A DNA stretch of 64,000 nt from Magnetococcales bacterium. Lineage in GTDB: Bacteria; Pseudomonadota; Magnetococcia; Magnetococcales; UBA8363. A model generated the notes under the pieces. That model ran no database searches. It saw only the letters and a program-made list of their open reading frames with translations, and had not been told where the DNA came from. Positions 42,399-51,058 of this stretch are shown here, piece after piece (positions within the stretch are counted from its first letter, which is position 1; each line of letters starts with the position of its first letter). A program made the position numbers and the translations under genes. The stretch spans positions 1-64,000 of the forward strand of contig JADGCV010000024.1 of assembly GCA_015228815.1 (NCBI GenBank), given 5' to 3'.

Positions 42399-43511
42399 TT
42401 GTCCCAGCCCGATTCATGCCGACTCCTGATTTCCCTGGGACTTTCGCCCCAAATCATCAGTAGTTCCTTGTACGCATTGATGATTATCGAAAAGAAAACG
42501 TTCGTAGACATCCATGTTCTGACCTCCCCGGAAGGGGCCAGGGCGGTAGGCAACATTTTTTTTCTCGGCTCGGACAACCCGTTGGACCGGTTTTGTCGCG
42601 ACTATGCCATCCCCCGGGGACGGGTCGTTTTTTCCAGGGAACAGGTCCATATCCTCTGGCCGGAACATGGTGCCCGATCGCTCGTGGACACGCCGTGCCT
42701 GGATCGTCTTTTTTCGCTGCTGGCCCACTGGACCGCGAACGGGGCGGAACCGTTGGTCGCCTGCATCGCCGGGGGCCGCAAGGACATGGCGGTCCTGTTT
42801 GCCCAGGTCTTCGGCCTGCTCGCCCGCGAGGAAGATTGTCTGACCCATCTTCTCACCTCGAAGGAATTTGAAAACCTGGCGGAATTTTTTTATCCGCCCC
42901 CCCACCCGACCGCCATCATGGTTCATCGCCTGGGACGGGGGGTGGAATATCTCAATACCAGGGAGGCGGAGGTCCGGCTGGTAAACCTTCCCCTGGTGCG
43001 GCTGCGGCCTCTTCAGGATGAAGCGACCCTCAAGGGGCTGGTGCCGCTGGCCGCGGCAAGAATAAGGACGCAAAACGGGATTGCCGCGATCGATCCGGCC
43101 ATTCATGTCCGCATCGACGCCGGAACACTGACCTTGAATGGGGTGACAACCCATCTCCCGCCGAGGGAATTGGCGGTATGGCTGTTTTTTGCGCACAGCC
43201 GCAAGGAGGGACGCGGCAGGGAGGGATGGATCGCTGCCCGAACGTTCGACGAACCCGAAATCGTTGCCGCCCTGGAGGAGTGCTACCGGAAGGCCATCGG
43301 CACGGCAGGAGAAAAAGGCAGTTTTGTACCAAGAATCAAAGGAGGCAACGTGGAATACAACGAACTGAAAACCAAATTGACCCATGCCATTTCCAAGATC
43401 AAAAGACGGTTGGGATCCTCCCATCCGGCACGGGTGGATTCGCGCAGGGGGCGCGGGGGGCGGGAATACGGCATCGGAATGGATCCCGATCACATTCACA
43501 TCGAAGGATGA
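42399..43511 (+). CDS. NE0113-family CRISPR-associated CARF protein (ring-nuclease/Csm6-like)
   Basis: A 370-residue protein matching the NE0113 (TIGR02584) family. LLISLGLSPQIISSSLYALMI is the first CARF strand-loop, VLTSPEGARAV follows, and VACIAGGRKDM is the second ligand-contacting loop; LTHLLTSKEFENLAEFFYPP is also typical. Family members sense or degrade cyclic oligoadenylates made by Cas10. The C-terminal third (LPPRELAVWLFFAHSRKEGR...LKTKLTHAISKIKRRLG) looks like a winged-helix region rather than a HEPN nuclease. The start is a TTG preceded by GAGGAG. First gene of the operon; its TGA overlaps an ATG of cas10. Confidence 0.82.
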   Translation: MSQPDSCRLLISLGLSPQIISSSLYALMIIEKKTFVDIHVLTSPEGARAVGNIFFLGSDNPLDRFCRDYAIPRGRVVFSREQVHILWPEHGARSLVDTPCLDRLFSLLAHWTANGAEPLVACIAGGRKDMAVLFAQVFGLLAREEDCLTHLLTSKEFENLAEFFYPPPHPTAIMVHRLGRGVEYLNTREAEVRLVNLPLVRLRPLQDEATLKGLVPLAAARIRTQNGIAAIDPAIHVRIDAGTLTLNGVTTHLPPRELAVWLFFAHSRKEGRGREGWIAARTFDEPEIVAALEECYRKAIGTAGEKGSFVPRIKGGNVEYNELKTKLTHAISKIKRRLGSSHPARVDSRRGRGGREYGIGMDPDHIHIEG

Positions 43512-43516
43512 CGGTC

Positions 43517-46030
43517 ATGGAACGGAAACGATTGTTGGAGGCCTCGGCCCGGTTCGCATTGTCGGCGCTACTGCACGATCTGGGAAAATTCGCCGAGCGG
43601 GCGGGGATGGAGGCGGCGAATCTGGACGGTCACAAGGCGGTCTACTGCCCCCTGTCGCCAAAGAAAACCTACAGCCATGTCCATGCCGCCTATACCGCGA
43701 TGGCGGTGGATGTGATCGAACGGAGCATCCCCGACATTCGCAAGGGAGAAATGACCCCTTTCAGTAGCTGGGGTGATCTGGAACGCAAGGATGATTCCCT
43801 GATCAATGCCGCGGCGATGCACCATAAACCGGAAACAAAGTTGCAAAAAATAATCGCCCAGGCCGACCGCCTGGCCTCCGGCTTCGAGCGCAGCGAGGCC
43901 GACCTGTACCAGCACGCCCAGGAAGAACGGGAGGAATCACCGGGAAAAAGGGTCGATCATTACACGGCCCGGCTTTGGCCCCTGCTGGAAACGATCACCC
44001 CCACGGGGAATTTCCGACAACCACGGCATCGCTATCCCTTGAAGGCGATGGCACCCGAGACCCTGTTTCCCGTTCCGGTAACGGAGCACCCGAATAAAGA
44101 CCATTCCCGGAAGGAATACGAATCCTTGTGGCAAGACTTCATCGCGGGGCTGGAGAAGATTCCATCATCGCACCGGCACTCGCTCCCCCTGTGGCTGGAT
44201 CATTTCGACAGTCTGTGGCTCACCTTCACCTATGCCATCCCGTCGGCGACGGCAACCCGGACAGCGGACGGAACATTTTTATCGATTCCGGCAGATGTAT
44301 CGCTCCATGACCATTCCAAGGCGGTGGCGGCGCTGGCGGTGGCCTTGTGGCGGCATGAGGGCGACGGCAAGGAGTTTCTTCTTATCCAGGGGGATTTCTT
44401 CGGCATTCAGGAATTTATTTTCCACCCCGACGAAGCATCGGAACACGCCGCCAAACGGTTGCGCGGTCGATCGTTCATGGTGGCGCTTCTGACCGAACTT
44501 GCGGCCATGAAGGTGTTGGAAGCGTTCGACCTGCCGGCAACCAGTCAGATCACCAATGCGGCGGGCAAATTTTTGATCGTGGCCCCCCGGATCGAAAACG
44601 GCCAGGAACGGTTGCAGGAGGTACAAAAAGAGCTGGATCGCTGGTTTCTGCAACACACCTTCGGCAACAGCGGCATCGGCTTGGCGGCGACGGAGGCGGA
44701 ATGCGCCGATTTTGGCAAGGGGAATTCCTTCAAAAACCTTATGGACCGGCTCCATCGCGATCTGGACCGGTGCAAACGCCAGCGTTTCGATCTGTGTAAC
44801 GCTTCCGAAGATCCGGTGTTCGCGGCGACCTATGATCATGGCGCCTGCACCATCGATGGACGGATGCCGGCGGTGCGCGAGGCGGGAAAGACCGTTTGCC
44901 CCCTGTGTCGTGACCAGGAAAAGATGGGCAGTCTGCTGGTCAAAAAGAACCGACTGCTCATCACCCGCCTGGAGCGCGGGCCATTGAGCGACGACACCCT
45001 GGCGCTCGATTATCTGGGCTACCGGGTCACCTTCACCGGGTCCGAGGAGATCAGCGGTCGCTTCGGCAACCTGGTCCGGGAGGAAACCCTGCTGCGCGCC
45101 TGGGATTTTTCCCTCCCGGAGAATGGCGCCGCCCCCCTCTGGAACGGCTATGCCCGCCGGGCCATCAACGGTTTTGTTTCCAGGGATGAAAAAGATCAAA
45201 TCGTGGAGTTCAGTGATCTTGCCACCAAAGGAAAGGGGGTGGCGGCCCTGGGGATCGTCAAGGGGGATGTGGACAACCTGGGAGAATTTTTCCGCAACGG
45301 ACTGCAACACCCGACCTTCGCCCGCATGGCCTCCCTGAGTCGGCAATTGAACTCTTTTTTCGCCCTCTGCCTTCCCTGGCGGTGCCGGGACAAATTTCCC
45401 AACACCTATACGATTTTCGCGGGCGGGGATGATTTTTTTCTCCTTGGACCGTGGAAGGAACAACTCGACCTGCTTGCCGACATGCGCCAGGAATTCGCCA
45501 GGTACGTGCGGAACGAAGGGATCCACTTTTCGGCAGGGTTCGTCATGACAAAACCAGGCATTCCAGTCCCGTCCCTGGCAGAACTGTCCGAACACGCCCT
45601 GGGACAGGCCAAGAAACGGCAAGAAGAGGGGAAAACGGTGAAAAACGCAGTCACCTGTTGGCAACGGACCGTCTCCTGGGACGATTTCGAAGGGTTGCGG
45701 GGGATCGAGAAAGAGTTGACGGCTTTGGTTCAATGGCTGGAGGAAACACATAAATTCACGGTCGGCACCGCCTACCTGTATGGACTGCTGCACCTGTGCG
45801 CGATGGCCAATGGCAAAAAACCCGAAGACGCCCTCTGGCGCTCATGGTTCGTCTACCGCACCTGGCGCATGCTGGTGGACCGCATCCCCGGACTCGACGA
45901 GGCTCAACGAAAGGAACTCTATCAAAGGAAATTCGCCGCCCCCATTGGCGAACGGATCGCCCATCACAAGGAAAATTTTAAAATTGCCCTGTTCGCCCAC
46001 CTTTATCAACAACGGGAGAAATCACAATGA
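43517..46030 (+). CDS. cas10: Type III-A large subunit Cas10/Csm1 (HD and cyclase active sites intact)
   Basis: 837-residue signature subunit of the Csm complex. Residues 15-30, ALSALLHDLGKFAERA, hold the HD nuclease motif (H20-D21), with a further MHHKPETKLQKIIAQADRLASG helix. A zinc-type CPLCRDQEKMG lies near the middle. The Palm-2 cyclase motif GGDD is at residues 636-639 (IFAGGDDFFLLGPW). When target RNA is bound it should cut single-stranded DNA and make cyclic oligoadenylates. GAAGG lies nine bases before the ATG at 43517; an ATG at 43508 overlapping the previous stop is the alternative. Overlaps csm2 by four bases. Confidence 0.94.
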   Translation: MERKRLLEASARFALSALLHDLGKFAERAGMEAANLDGHKAVYCPLSPKKTYSHVHAAYTAMAVDVIERSIPDIRKGEMTPFSSWGDLERKDDSLINAAAMHHKPETKLQKIIAQADRLASGFERSEADLYQHAQEEREESPGKRVDHYTARLWPLLETITPTGNFRQPRHRYPLKAMAPETLFPVPVTEHPNKDHSRKEYESLWQDFIAGLEKIPSSHRHSLPLWLDHFDSLWLTFTYAIPSATATRTADGTFLSIPADVSLHDHSKAVAALAVALWRHEGDGKEFLLIQGDFFGIQEFIFHPDEASEHAAKRLRGRSFMVALLTELAAMKVLEAFDLPATSQITNAAGKFLIVAPRIENGQERLQEVQKELDRWFLQHTFGNSGIGLAATEAECADFGKGNSFKNLMDRLHRDLDRCKRQRFDLCNASEDPVFAATYDHGACTIDGRMPAVREAGKTVCPLCRDQEKMGSLLVKKNRLLITRLERGPLSDDTLALDYLGYRVTFTGSEEISGRFGNLVREETLLRAWDFSLPENGAAPLWNGYARRAINGFVSRDEKDQIVEFSDLATKGKGVAALGIVKGDVDNLGEFFRNGLQHPTFARMASLSRQLNSFFALCLPWRCRDKFPNTYTIFAGGDDFFLLGPWKEQLDLLADMRQEFARYVRNEGIHFSAGFVMTKPGIPVPSLAELSEHALGQAKKRQEEGKTVKNAVTCWQRTVSWDDFEGLRGIEKELTALVQWLEETHKFTVGTAYLYGLLHLCAMANGKKPEDALWRSWFVYRTWRMLVDRIPGLDEAQRKELYQRKFAAPIGERIAHHKENFKIALFAHLYQQREKSQ

Positions 46031-46455
46031 ATGGAAGGGACACGTCGAAACCCGGAGCGGGCCCGTCCGGTTTCGACATCACCACAATCAAATTCGGGGA
46101 TCCGTTAAGCCCCGACCTGTTTGACGGAAAGGCCAAGAAGGTCGCTGAATCATTGAATATCAAAGGTACAAACAAACCAACACAGTTGCGACGATTCTAC
46201 GATGAAATCTGCCTGTGGGGAGAAAAGGTGGAGGCGGATGAAAAGCGTTTCAATGAATATCTCCCTTTCATCAGAATGATGAATGCCAAGGCGGCCTACG
46301 CCAAGGGGAGAAACAACCTTGTGAACGAAACATTCGTCAAACTCATAAGCCACTGCCTGGGACAGGTCACGGATGCCAAAAGCATGGGACGATTCAAACT
46401 GTTCATGGAAGCGGTGATGGGATTCTACAAGGAATTGCGGCCCAAGGACTCGTGA
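46027..46455 (+). CDS. csm2: Csm2, small subunit of the type III-A complex
   Basis: A 142-residue helical protein forming the inner filament of the Csm complex. The N-terminus is disordered-looking (MNGRDTSKPGAGPSG), then LKxTQLRRFYDEI-like TQLRRFYDEICLWG and RFKLFMEAVMGFYKEL match the conserved helices of Csm2. ATG overlaps the cas10 TGA (ATGA); csm3 follows after 17 bases. Confidence 0.88.
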   Translation: MNGRDTSKPGAGPSGFDITTIKFGDPLSPDLFDGKAKKVAESLNIKGTNKPTQLRRFYDEICLWGEKVEADEKRFNEYLPFIRMMNAKAAYAKGRNNLVNETFVKLISHCLGQVTDAKSMGRFKLFMEAVMGFYKELRPKDS

Positions 46456-46472
46456 AGAAAGAGGATCGAACG

Positions 46473-47171
46473 ATGCGACTGACTCAAATTCGTACACTAT
46501 CCGGAACCATCGAACTCCTGACCGGCCTGCACATCGGCAGCGGCAACACCGAAATGCACATTGGCGGTTCGGACAGCCCGGTCATCCGTCATCCCCATAC
46601 CGGTCACCCCTACATTCCCGGAAGTTCCATCAAGGGAAAGGTGCGCAGTCTGCTGGAGTGGCGGGCGGGTCTGGCAGGCGTCAATGGGGGCAAACCCATG
46701 AGTCATACCCTGCTCGAAAAGGCCCCGGACAAAAAGGAGGCAAAAGCCATCCTGAAATTGTTCGGCATTTCGGGGGGGGACTCGTTGACCGAGAAGGAAT
46801 CCCTGGAAATCGGTCCCAGTCGGGCCTCCTTTCGCGATTGCTCCCTGAATCGAGAATGGATTGACGGGGTGCGGAAAAAAAACCTGCCCCTGACCGAAAT
46901 CAAGATGGAAAACACCATCGACCGCATCCGGGGAACGGCGGAACATCCGCGCAACATCGAGCGGGTTCCGGCGGGGGCGACGTTTGCATTCCAGGTGTCT
47001 CTCAAGGTGCTGAACGGGGAGACCGATTTGTTGCCGACGCTTCTCATGGGTTTAAACCTTTTGCAGATGGACAGCCTGGGCGGTTCCGGCTCGCGGGGGT
47101 ATGGCAAGGTTCGGCTCACCTTTGACGATGGCGAGATCCAGGAACAATTCAACAACAGCCAACCATGGTGA
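46473..47171 (+). CDS. csm3: Csm3, backbone RAMP and target-RNA ribonuclease
   Basis: A 232-residue Cas7-group RAMP. TGLHIGSGNTEMHIGGSDSPV contains the aspartate (D34) that aligns with the catalytic RNA-cutting residue of Csm3. YIPGSSIKGKVRSLLEW is the backbone signature and LGGSGSRGYGKVRL the glycine-rich loop. GAGG lies eight bases before the ATG at 46473; a GTG at 46452 is less likely. Confidence 0.94.
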   Translation: MRLTQIRTLSGTIELLTGLHIGSGNTEMHIGGSDSPVIRHPHTGHPYIPGSSIKGKVRSLLEWRAGLAGVNGGKPMSHTLLEKAPDKKEAKAILKLFGISGGDSLTEKESLEIGPSRASFRDCSLNREWIDGVRKKNLPLTEIKMENTIDRIRGTAEHPRNIERVPAGATFAFQVSLKVLNGETDLLPTLLMGLNLLQMDSLGGSGSRGYGKVRLTFDDGEIQEQFNNSQPW

Positions 47172-47186
47172 ACGGGAAACCGCCCG

Positions 47187-48149
47187 ATGAAGACGCTGCT
47201 TGTCACCCTTCGACCATTGACGGCCTTCGCCACCCCACCCCACGGCGACACCCTGTTTGGCCAACTGTGCTGGGCGCTGTGCAACCGTTTCGGTGCGCCC
47301 TGGCTGGTGGAACGACTGGACGGATACCTTCAGGGAAAGCCGTTCCTGGTGGTATCGGACCTGTTTCCGTCCGGACATTGGCCCCGCCCCTTTGTGCCGC
47401 CGCACCTGCTTGAAGGCGACCTCCGGGCGGGCGACCGGAAGAAGGAAAAGAAAAGAATCTGGTTTCCCTGGCGGGATGACGCAGGGTGGCGGAAAAACCT
47501 CTCTTCCTGGGGCAGGATGTGCCGCGACGAAGCGGAACTCTGGGGAGAAGAAAGAAAAAACCGACCGCAACCGCACAACCAGATCAACCGTCTGACAGGA
47601 ACGACCGGAACGGACGGTTTCGCCCCCTTCGCCGTCACCCAAACCTGGTTTCCCGAGAGGGCACGCCTGGAAGTCTGGGTGCTGTACGACCCGAAACGAC
47701 TGAACGTGGCGGAAATAACGGCGGGACTGATGGATGTCGGCAGCTTCGGTTTCGGTAAGGATGCCAGTACCGGTCTGGGACGGTTCGACATGGAAAAGAC
47801 CGAAGAGTGCCCATTGCCACGACAGCCCGACAGCAACGCCTGGCTCACCCTGGGGTTTTGCGCGCCGCAGGGGTGCGGCTTTGATGGGAAGCGAAGTTAT
47901 TATCAACCCTTCACCCGTTTTGGCCGCCATGGCGATCATGCGGCCCGGACGGGACAACCGTTCAAGAATCCCATCCTCCTGGCCCGGGCCGGCGCGATCT
48001 GGAGCCCGAGTCACAAGCCCCTGCCCAACCATGAGTTCGTCGGACGCGGCCTGGGAGGGGAAGAAAAACTGTCGAAGATTCTTCCCGCGACGGTCCACCA
48101 GGGGTATGCCCCGGTGGTGGGAATTCATCTGCCGGAGGAACGCCCATGA
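47187..48149 (+). CDS. csm4: Csm4, 5'-handle-capping RAMP
   Basis: A 320-residue Cas5-group RAMP. LRPLTAFATPPHGDTLFGQLCWAL is the typical N-terminus, SFGFGKDASTGLGRFD is the glycine-rich region, and GYAPVVGIHLP the C-terminal end. Csm4 binds the 5' handle of the crRNA and contacts Cas10. Starts 16 bases after csm3 and overlaps csm5 by four. Confidence 0.9.
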   Translation: MKTLLVTLRPLTAFATPPHGDTLFGQLCWALCNRFGAPWLVERLDGYLQGKPFLVVSDLFPSGHWPRPFVPPHLLEGDLRAGDRKKEKKRIWFPWRDDAGWRKNLSSWGRMCRDEAELWGEERKNRPQPHNQINRLTGTTGTDGFAPFAVTQTWFPERARLEVWVLYDPKRLNVAEITAGLMDVGSFGFGKDASTGLGRFDMEKTEECPLPRQPDSNAWLTLGFCAPQGCGFDGKRSYYQPFTRFGRHGDHAARTGQPFKNPILLARAGAIWSPSHKPLPNHEFVGRGLGGEEKLSKILPATVHQGYAPVVGIHLPEERP

Positions 48150-49780
48150 TCCGCTTTCTTGATTCCCGCCCGTTGCTGATTTCCACTCTGGGGCCGGTCC
48201 ACGTGGGATGCGGCGTGGATTACGAACCGACCGGTTATGTCATGGAGGAGCGGATCGTCCACACCTTCGATCCGGTCGAAGCACTGCGCGACAACGCCCC
48301 CGCCCGTGAAAAACTGTCCCACCTGTGCGCCGGTTCGGGAGAAGAGGTGATCCAGAAGGTCCAGGAATTTTTCTACGAGAAAAGGGATGAACTGATTCCC
48401 TTTTCGACCCATTCCCTGACCGCCAGTGAACAACTGCAAAAATTTTATGATGAACGGGTCAAACCGGAACGCCGAATGGGGAAGGCCAATAAACTTTATA
48501 TTGAACGAACCGCCTACGTTGCGACGGAGAATCGTCCCATCCTTCCCGGCAGCAGTCTCAAGGGAGCGATCCGCACCGCCCTGTTGAACCGGGAACATGA
48601 TGGAAAAAAACTGGTCGATCCTGGAGCCGCAGAAAGAAAAGATGACTGGAAAAAAATAGTGCCTCTGAATCAAACGTTGAAAAACTGTCTCCCTGGGGAT
48701 TTTGCCCGGGATCCGATGCGCCTGATTCGTGTCGGCGACGCCGGTGCCACCGAACGATGGACAGGCAACGATCTGCGATTTGCGGTCAACCGGACACGTT
48801 CCGGCAAGGCGGCGAAAGGACCCTATCAAGTTCTGGAATGCCTGCCGCCGATGGAACTGGAACTTTTTTCCGGAACTCTGTCGTTTCTCGATCCGGGTTC
48901 GGCGAGCAATGTAGCGGAAAACAGGGACGATCTTCCGGCAAACATATGGAATTCCAAGGATGTGACACGGAGTTGCAACCAGTTTTACGAAAAAAGGTTG
49001 CGGCAGGAACTGGATGAATTGCAGGCATTCATGCCCCAACAATTCCGGAAAATCATGATCCAGTCATTGGAAGGGGGTGGATTGCGCCGCCTGCTCGACT
49101 CGGGCCGGGCTTTTCTTTTGCGGGTGGGACGACATTGCGGCGCGGAATCGGTCACCCTGGAGGGCGTTCGTCACATCAAGCAACCCCAATGGAAAAAATG
49201 GGTCGAGCGACCGGACACCGTATGGCTGGCCGCCAAGGGCCAGGAAACGATGGATGATCTGCTTCCATTTGGCTGGTTGCTGGTGGAATGGAACGATTCC
49301 CGGCGCAAACCGTTGACGGAAACGGCCCTGGAACTGGTCGGGATGTCCGAAGGAGGCTCGAAAACACGAAAAAAACTGCGGGCTGCCGCGGAAGAGAAAA
49401 AAAAGAAATTGCGCGAAAAAAACGAGGTAGAACGATTGCAACGGGAAAAGGTCCGTCAGGAACGGGAACGGCTGGCGTTGGCGGAAGAGGAGAAAAAAAA
49501 ACGGCTGCAATCCTTGTCGGAGAATGAACGCCTTATTGAACAGCTGCGCCAACGGCTGGAAAAAACCAGGGTGCCACAACCAATCGGCGGCGACCTGTGG
49601 CAGGAGGTTCAGGCACTGGTGAAAAAAATAGAAGGGGCGCGGCAGGAATGGCAGGCGCATGAAATCGCGGCGTTGGCGTTGTTGTGTCGCGAGGAATTGC
49701 CGACACGGCTCAAGGGGGGACAGAAAAAACTCAAGGAACTGGAGGAGCGGTTGAACCGGTTGCAGGGAGAAAAACCATGA
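48146..49780 (+). CDS. csm5: Csm5 with a long C-terminal coiled-coil extension
   Basis: A 544-residue RAMP, where Csm5 is usually about 350-420. Residues 1-400 carry the Csm5 features LISTLGPVHVGCGVDYEPTGYV and LPGSSLKGAIRTALLNRE, and LLRVGRHCGAESVTLEG. From about residue 410 the chain becomes a highly charged helix (RKKLRAAAEEKKKKLREKNE, RLQREKVRQERERLALAEEE...), followed by a short spacer and another amphipathic helix (KKLKELEERLNRLQGEKP). Csm5 caps the 3' end of the crRNA complex and recruits nucleases; the extension may serve recruitment or assembly. ATGA junctions on both sides. Confidence 0.9.
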   Translation: MIRFLDSRPLLISTLGPVHVGCGVDYEPTGYVMEERIVHTFDPVEALRDNAPAREKLSHLCAGSGEEVIQKVQEFFYEKRDELIPFSTHSLTASEQLQKFYDERVKPERRMGKANKLYIERTAYVATENRPILPGSSLKGAIRTALLNREHDGKKLVDPGAAERKDDWKKIVPLNQTLKNCLPGDFARDPMRLIRVGDAGATERWTGNDLRFAVNRTRSGKAAKGPYQVLECLPPMELELFSGTLSFLDPGSASNVAENRDDLPANIWNSKDVTRSCNQFYEKRLRQELDELQAFMPQQFRKIMIQSLEGGGLRRLLDSGRAFLLRVGRHCGAESVTLEGVRHIKQPQWKKWVERPDTVWLAAKGQETMDDLLPFGWLLVEWNDSRRKPLTETALELVGMSEGGSKTRKKLRAAAEEKKKKLREKNEVERLQREKVRQERERLALAEEEKKKRLQSLSENERLIEQLRQRLEKTRVPQPIGGDLWQEVQALVKKIEGARQEWQAHEIAALALLCREELPTRLKGGQKKLKELEERLNRLQGEKP

Positions 49781-50733
49781 TGGAACCTTCCCCGCTCGGG
49801 TTTCCCCTGGGACGCTACCGGTTGGAATGGCGTGTCCGGACGCCGATACGACTGCCGGAATACGCCGGTTCGGCGCTGCGCGGCGGTTTCGGAAGGGCGT
49901 TGCGACAACTGGGCTGCATGGCGCGGCAACCGGTCTGCGACGGATGTGTGATGATCCGCTCCTGTCCCTACGCCACGATTTTCGAGACACCATCCCCGGA
50001 AGGATCCCGGGATACACGCATGGGAGCGGTCGTACCGCATCCTTACGTCATCGAACCGCCGCCATGGGGACAGCAGTCGTTCGCCCCCGGAGAACATCTT
50101 GCCTTTCACATGGTTCTGACAGGCCTCGCCCTGGAACAGATGCCCCTGGTGGTCCTGGCGTGGCAAAGGGCGTTGGCCCACGGAATCGGCTGGGGCATGG
50201 GGACGGCGGATTTGCTGCGCATCGTCTGGGAACGGGAAACGGGGGAAAAACCGGTGTTCACGACAGAAGAAAACATTCTCATCCAACATTCGGCCCGGGT
50301 CACGGTGCCCCCCTGGCCCGGAGGGGAACAACTGACGCTGCACCTGCACACCCCCACCCGCATCCAGAAGGGAGGAACCCCCCTGGGACCGGGTCGCATC
50401 ACGCCGCGCGATTTTCTGGTGTCCCTGATGCGACGGGTCAGCCGGATGGCACAAATCCATTGCGGCCATCCCTGGCCCATGGATCCCTCGACCCTGGCCC
50501 GCGCCGCCGAACAAATCCGCTGCCATGGCAACCTTTCCTGGCGCGACTGGACCCGCCGGTCCTCGCGTCAGGGGCAGGACATGGCCCTTGGCGGGGTGGT
50601 GGGACAGTGGACCCTGGTGGGAAATCCGCGCCCCTTCTGGGAACTGCTCTTCCTGGGCCAATGGCTCCATGTCGGCAAGAACGCCACCTTCGGCCTGGGG
50701 GGCTATCGACTGCATCCGGGAGAAAACGGATGA
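49777..50733 (+). CDS. cas6: Cas6-type pre-crRNA processing endoribonuclease
   Basis: A 318-residue RAMP resembling the Cas6 group with an N-terminal YAGSALRGGFGRALRQLGCM and a cysteine cluster CDGCVMIRSCPYATIF that may bind zinc. THTPTRIQKGG-like HTPTRIQKGGTPLG and the C-terminal glycine-rich GKNATFGLGGYRL complete it. It should cut each repeat at the base of the CCCC/GGGG hairpin to leave an 8-base handle. GGGAGA lies seven bases before the first ATG; a second ATG follows immediately. Confidence 0.88.
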   Translation: MMEPSPLGFPLGRYRLEWRVRTPIRLPEYAGSALRGGFGRALRQLGCMARQPVCDGCVMIRSCPYATIFETPSPEGSRDTRMGAVVPHPYVIEPPPWGQQSFAPGEHLAFHMVLTGLALEQMPLVVLAWQRALAHGIGWGMGTADLLRIVWERETGEKPVFTTEENILIQHSARVTVPPWPGGEQLTLHLHTPTRIQKGGTPLGPGRITPRDFLVSLMRRVSRMAQIHCGHPWPMDPSTLARAAEQIRCHGNLSWRDWTRRSSRQGQDMALGGVVGQWTLVGNPRPFWELLFLGQWLHVGKNATFGLGGYRLHPGENG

Positions 50734-51035
50734 CCGTCTATTTTGTCAGCCGTCATCCCGGCGCCCAGGAATGGGCCGCGACCCAGGGATTGGTGGTGGA
50801 CCGGAGGATCGAACACCTGGAGATCGGGGACATCGTCTCCGGCGACCGGGTCATCGGTTCCCTTCCGGTCAACATTGCCGCCGAAATCTGCAATCGGGGC
50901 GGCCATTACCACCACCTTTCCCTGAAGGTTCCCCAGATCCTGCGCGGCAAGGAATTATCGGTGGAAGAGATGATCGCCTGCGGCGCCCGGCTGGAGGAAT
51001 ACCGCATCGTCAGAATCGAGTCCCAGGAACAATAA
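50730..51035 (+). CDS. csx16: Csx16 family CRISPR-associated protein
   Basis: A 101-residue protein matching the Csx16 (VVA1548) family: VYFVSRHPGAQEWA, then HLEIGDIVSGDRVIGSLPVNIAAEICNRGGHYHHLSLKVP and RGKELSVEEMI. Csx16 is found only in type III loci and has been proposed as a ring nuclease that removes the cyclic oligoadenylate signal; the conserved ARHPGA-like loop and paired histidines are candidates for its active site. ATG overlaps the cas6 stop (ATGA). Confidence 0.88.
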   Translation: MTVYFVSRHPGAQEWAATQGLVVDRRIEHLEIGDIVSGDRVIGSLPVNIAAEICNRGGHYHHLSLKVPQILRGKELSVEEMIACGARLEEYRIVRIESQEQ

Positions 51036-51058
51036 AAACAATCCAGGAGCGAACACCG

